Below, in pieces: positions 7,011 to 7,209 of a stretch of 7,209 bases of DNA. A program made the position numbers and the translations under genes. Source of the stretch: Acholeplasmataceae bacterium (lineage in GTDB: Bacteria; Bacillota_I; Bacilli_A; ML615J-28; CAG-698); NCBI GenBank assembly GCA_012840905.1, contig DUVT01000082.1, forward strand, positions 1-7,209, given 5' to 3'. Under the pieces are notes generated by a model. The model saw nothing but the letters and a program-made list of their open reading frames with translations. It did no database searches and had not been told where the DNA came from. Each line of letters begins with the position of its first letter. Within the stretch, counting starts at the first letter, position 1.

Positions 7011-7040
7011 TTATAACTCATTTATTTTTTGTGTTATAAT
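7011..7040 (+). promoter_or_regulatory. Extended -10 promoter for the peptidase S51-like gene
   Basis: A perfect TATAAT at 7035-7040 is preceded by the TG of an extended -10 element (7032-7033). The best -35 candidate is a weak TTATAA at 7011-7016 with an 18-base spacer. The predicted start is about 7046-7048, giving a leader of some 23 bases. It lies right after the hut terminator, so the next gene is probably expressed on its own. Confidence 0.75.
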
Positions 7041-7056
7041 TTTAATTAAGGGAAGA

Positions 7057-7064
7057 AGAGGTGA
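7057..7064 (+). promoter_or_regulatory. Ribosome binding site for the peptidase S51-like gene
   Basis: AGAGGTGA ends five bases before the ATG at 7070 and supports that start. No other in-frame start with a comparable site is nearby. Confidence 0.85.
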
Positions 7065-7069
7065 AGTAA

Positions 7070-7209
7070 ATGATTATTACAATTGGTGGTGGAGAGATCA
7101 ATACTGGTGAAACTAGGAAAATTGATCAGTTTATAGTTGATGCAGCAAAAAAAGAAAATCCTAAACTATTATTTATCCCAACAGCAAGTAATGATGCACC
7201 AGGATATAT
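7070..7209 (+). CDS. Peptidase S51 / dipeptidase E-like protein, N-terminal fragment (cut by window edge)
   Basis: Only the first 46 codons are present; the frame is open to the end of the window. The N-terminus MIITIGGGEI, followed at about 32-45 by KLLFIPTASNDAPG, matches the opening of peptidase S51 proteins: a first beta strand ending in a Gly-rich turn, a helix, then a second strand ending in PTAS. That family has a class I glutamine amidotransferase-like fold and includes aspartyl dipeptidase PepE, cyanophycinase and many uncharacterised Bacillota proteins. The catalytic Ser (usually within a GxSAG motif) and His lie beyond the window, so activity cannot be judged. It has its own promoter and ribosome binding site and follows the hut terminator, so no functional tie to histidine breakdown is indicated. 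The family call is fairly safe; the substrate is unknown. Confidence 0.78.
   Translation, partial: MIITIGGGEINTGETRKIDQFIVDAAKKENPKLLFIPTASNDAPGY

Noticed and set aside
7042..7049. Palindrome TTAATTAA between the last promoter and its gene
   Set aside because: Short A/T palindromes are expected by chance at this base composition, and nothing else marks it as a regulator site.
1..7209. CRISPR arrays, tRNA/rRNA genes, insertion sequences or phage remnants
   Set aside because: No spaced direct repeats, tRNA-like or rRNA-like segments, transposase motifs or terminal inverted repeats were seen. Almost all bases are accounted for by metabolic genes and two short spacers.

Overview
The window is a compact, strongly AT-rich stretch of bacterial DNA. 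GC content looks like roughly one third by eye; Leu is mostly TTA and Lys mostly AAA. Every gene lies on the + strand. Shine-Dalgarno sites are of the AGGAG/GGAGG type and gene junctions overlap. All nine Trp codons in the complete genes are TGG, and hutI ends at a TGA that is followed only by non-protein-like sequence, so the standard bacterial code applies rather than the Mycoplasma UGA=Trp code. This fits a low-GC Bacillota or Acholeplasma/Izemoplasma-like Mycoplasmatota organism. Fusobacteriota cannot be excluded. I cannot name a genus from the sequence alone.

Layout. Positions 5-1418 hold the permease and ATPase of a polar amino acid ABC transporter. The two genes overlap by 8 bases and end at a strong intrinsic terminator (1420-1454). 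A sigma-A-type promoter (1471-1499) then drives a four-gene histidine utilization operon: hutH (1524-3047), hutU (3047-5062), hutI (5065-6330) and a stand-alone formiminotetrahydrofolate cyclodeaminase (6317-6958). The operon ends at a second intrinsic terminator (6962-7002). An extended -10 promoter (about 7011-7040) then leads into the 5' end of a peptidase S51-like gene (7070 onward), which is cut by the window edge.

How the genes work together. HutH deaminates histidine to urocanate, HutU hydrates urocanate to imidazolonepropionate, and HutI hydrolyses that to N-formimino-L-glutamate. The cyclodeaminase acts on 5-formimino-tetrahydrofolate and releases ammonia and methenyl-tetrahydrofolate. 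The linking step, transfer of the formimino group from formiminoglutamate to tetrahydrofolate, is not encoded here and must lie elsewhere if the folate route operates. The upstream transporter could import histidine, but it is a separate transcription unit and its substrate-binding protein is not in the window. Gene order follows pathway order, and the junctions (TAATG overlap, 2-base gap, 14-base overlap) suggest translational coupling.

Most of this is well-known metabolism. I found no evidence of a new type of system. The points most worth following are the missing formiminotransferase step, the transporter link, the corrected hutH start with its very short leader, and the long form of urocanase.
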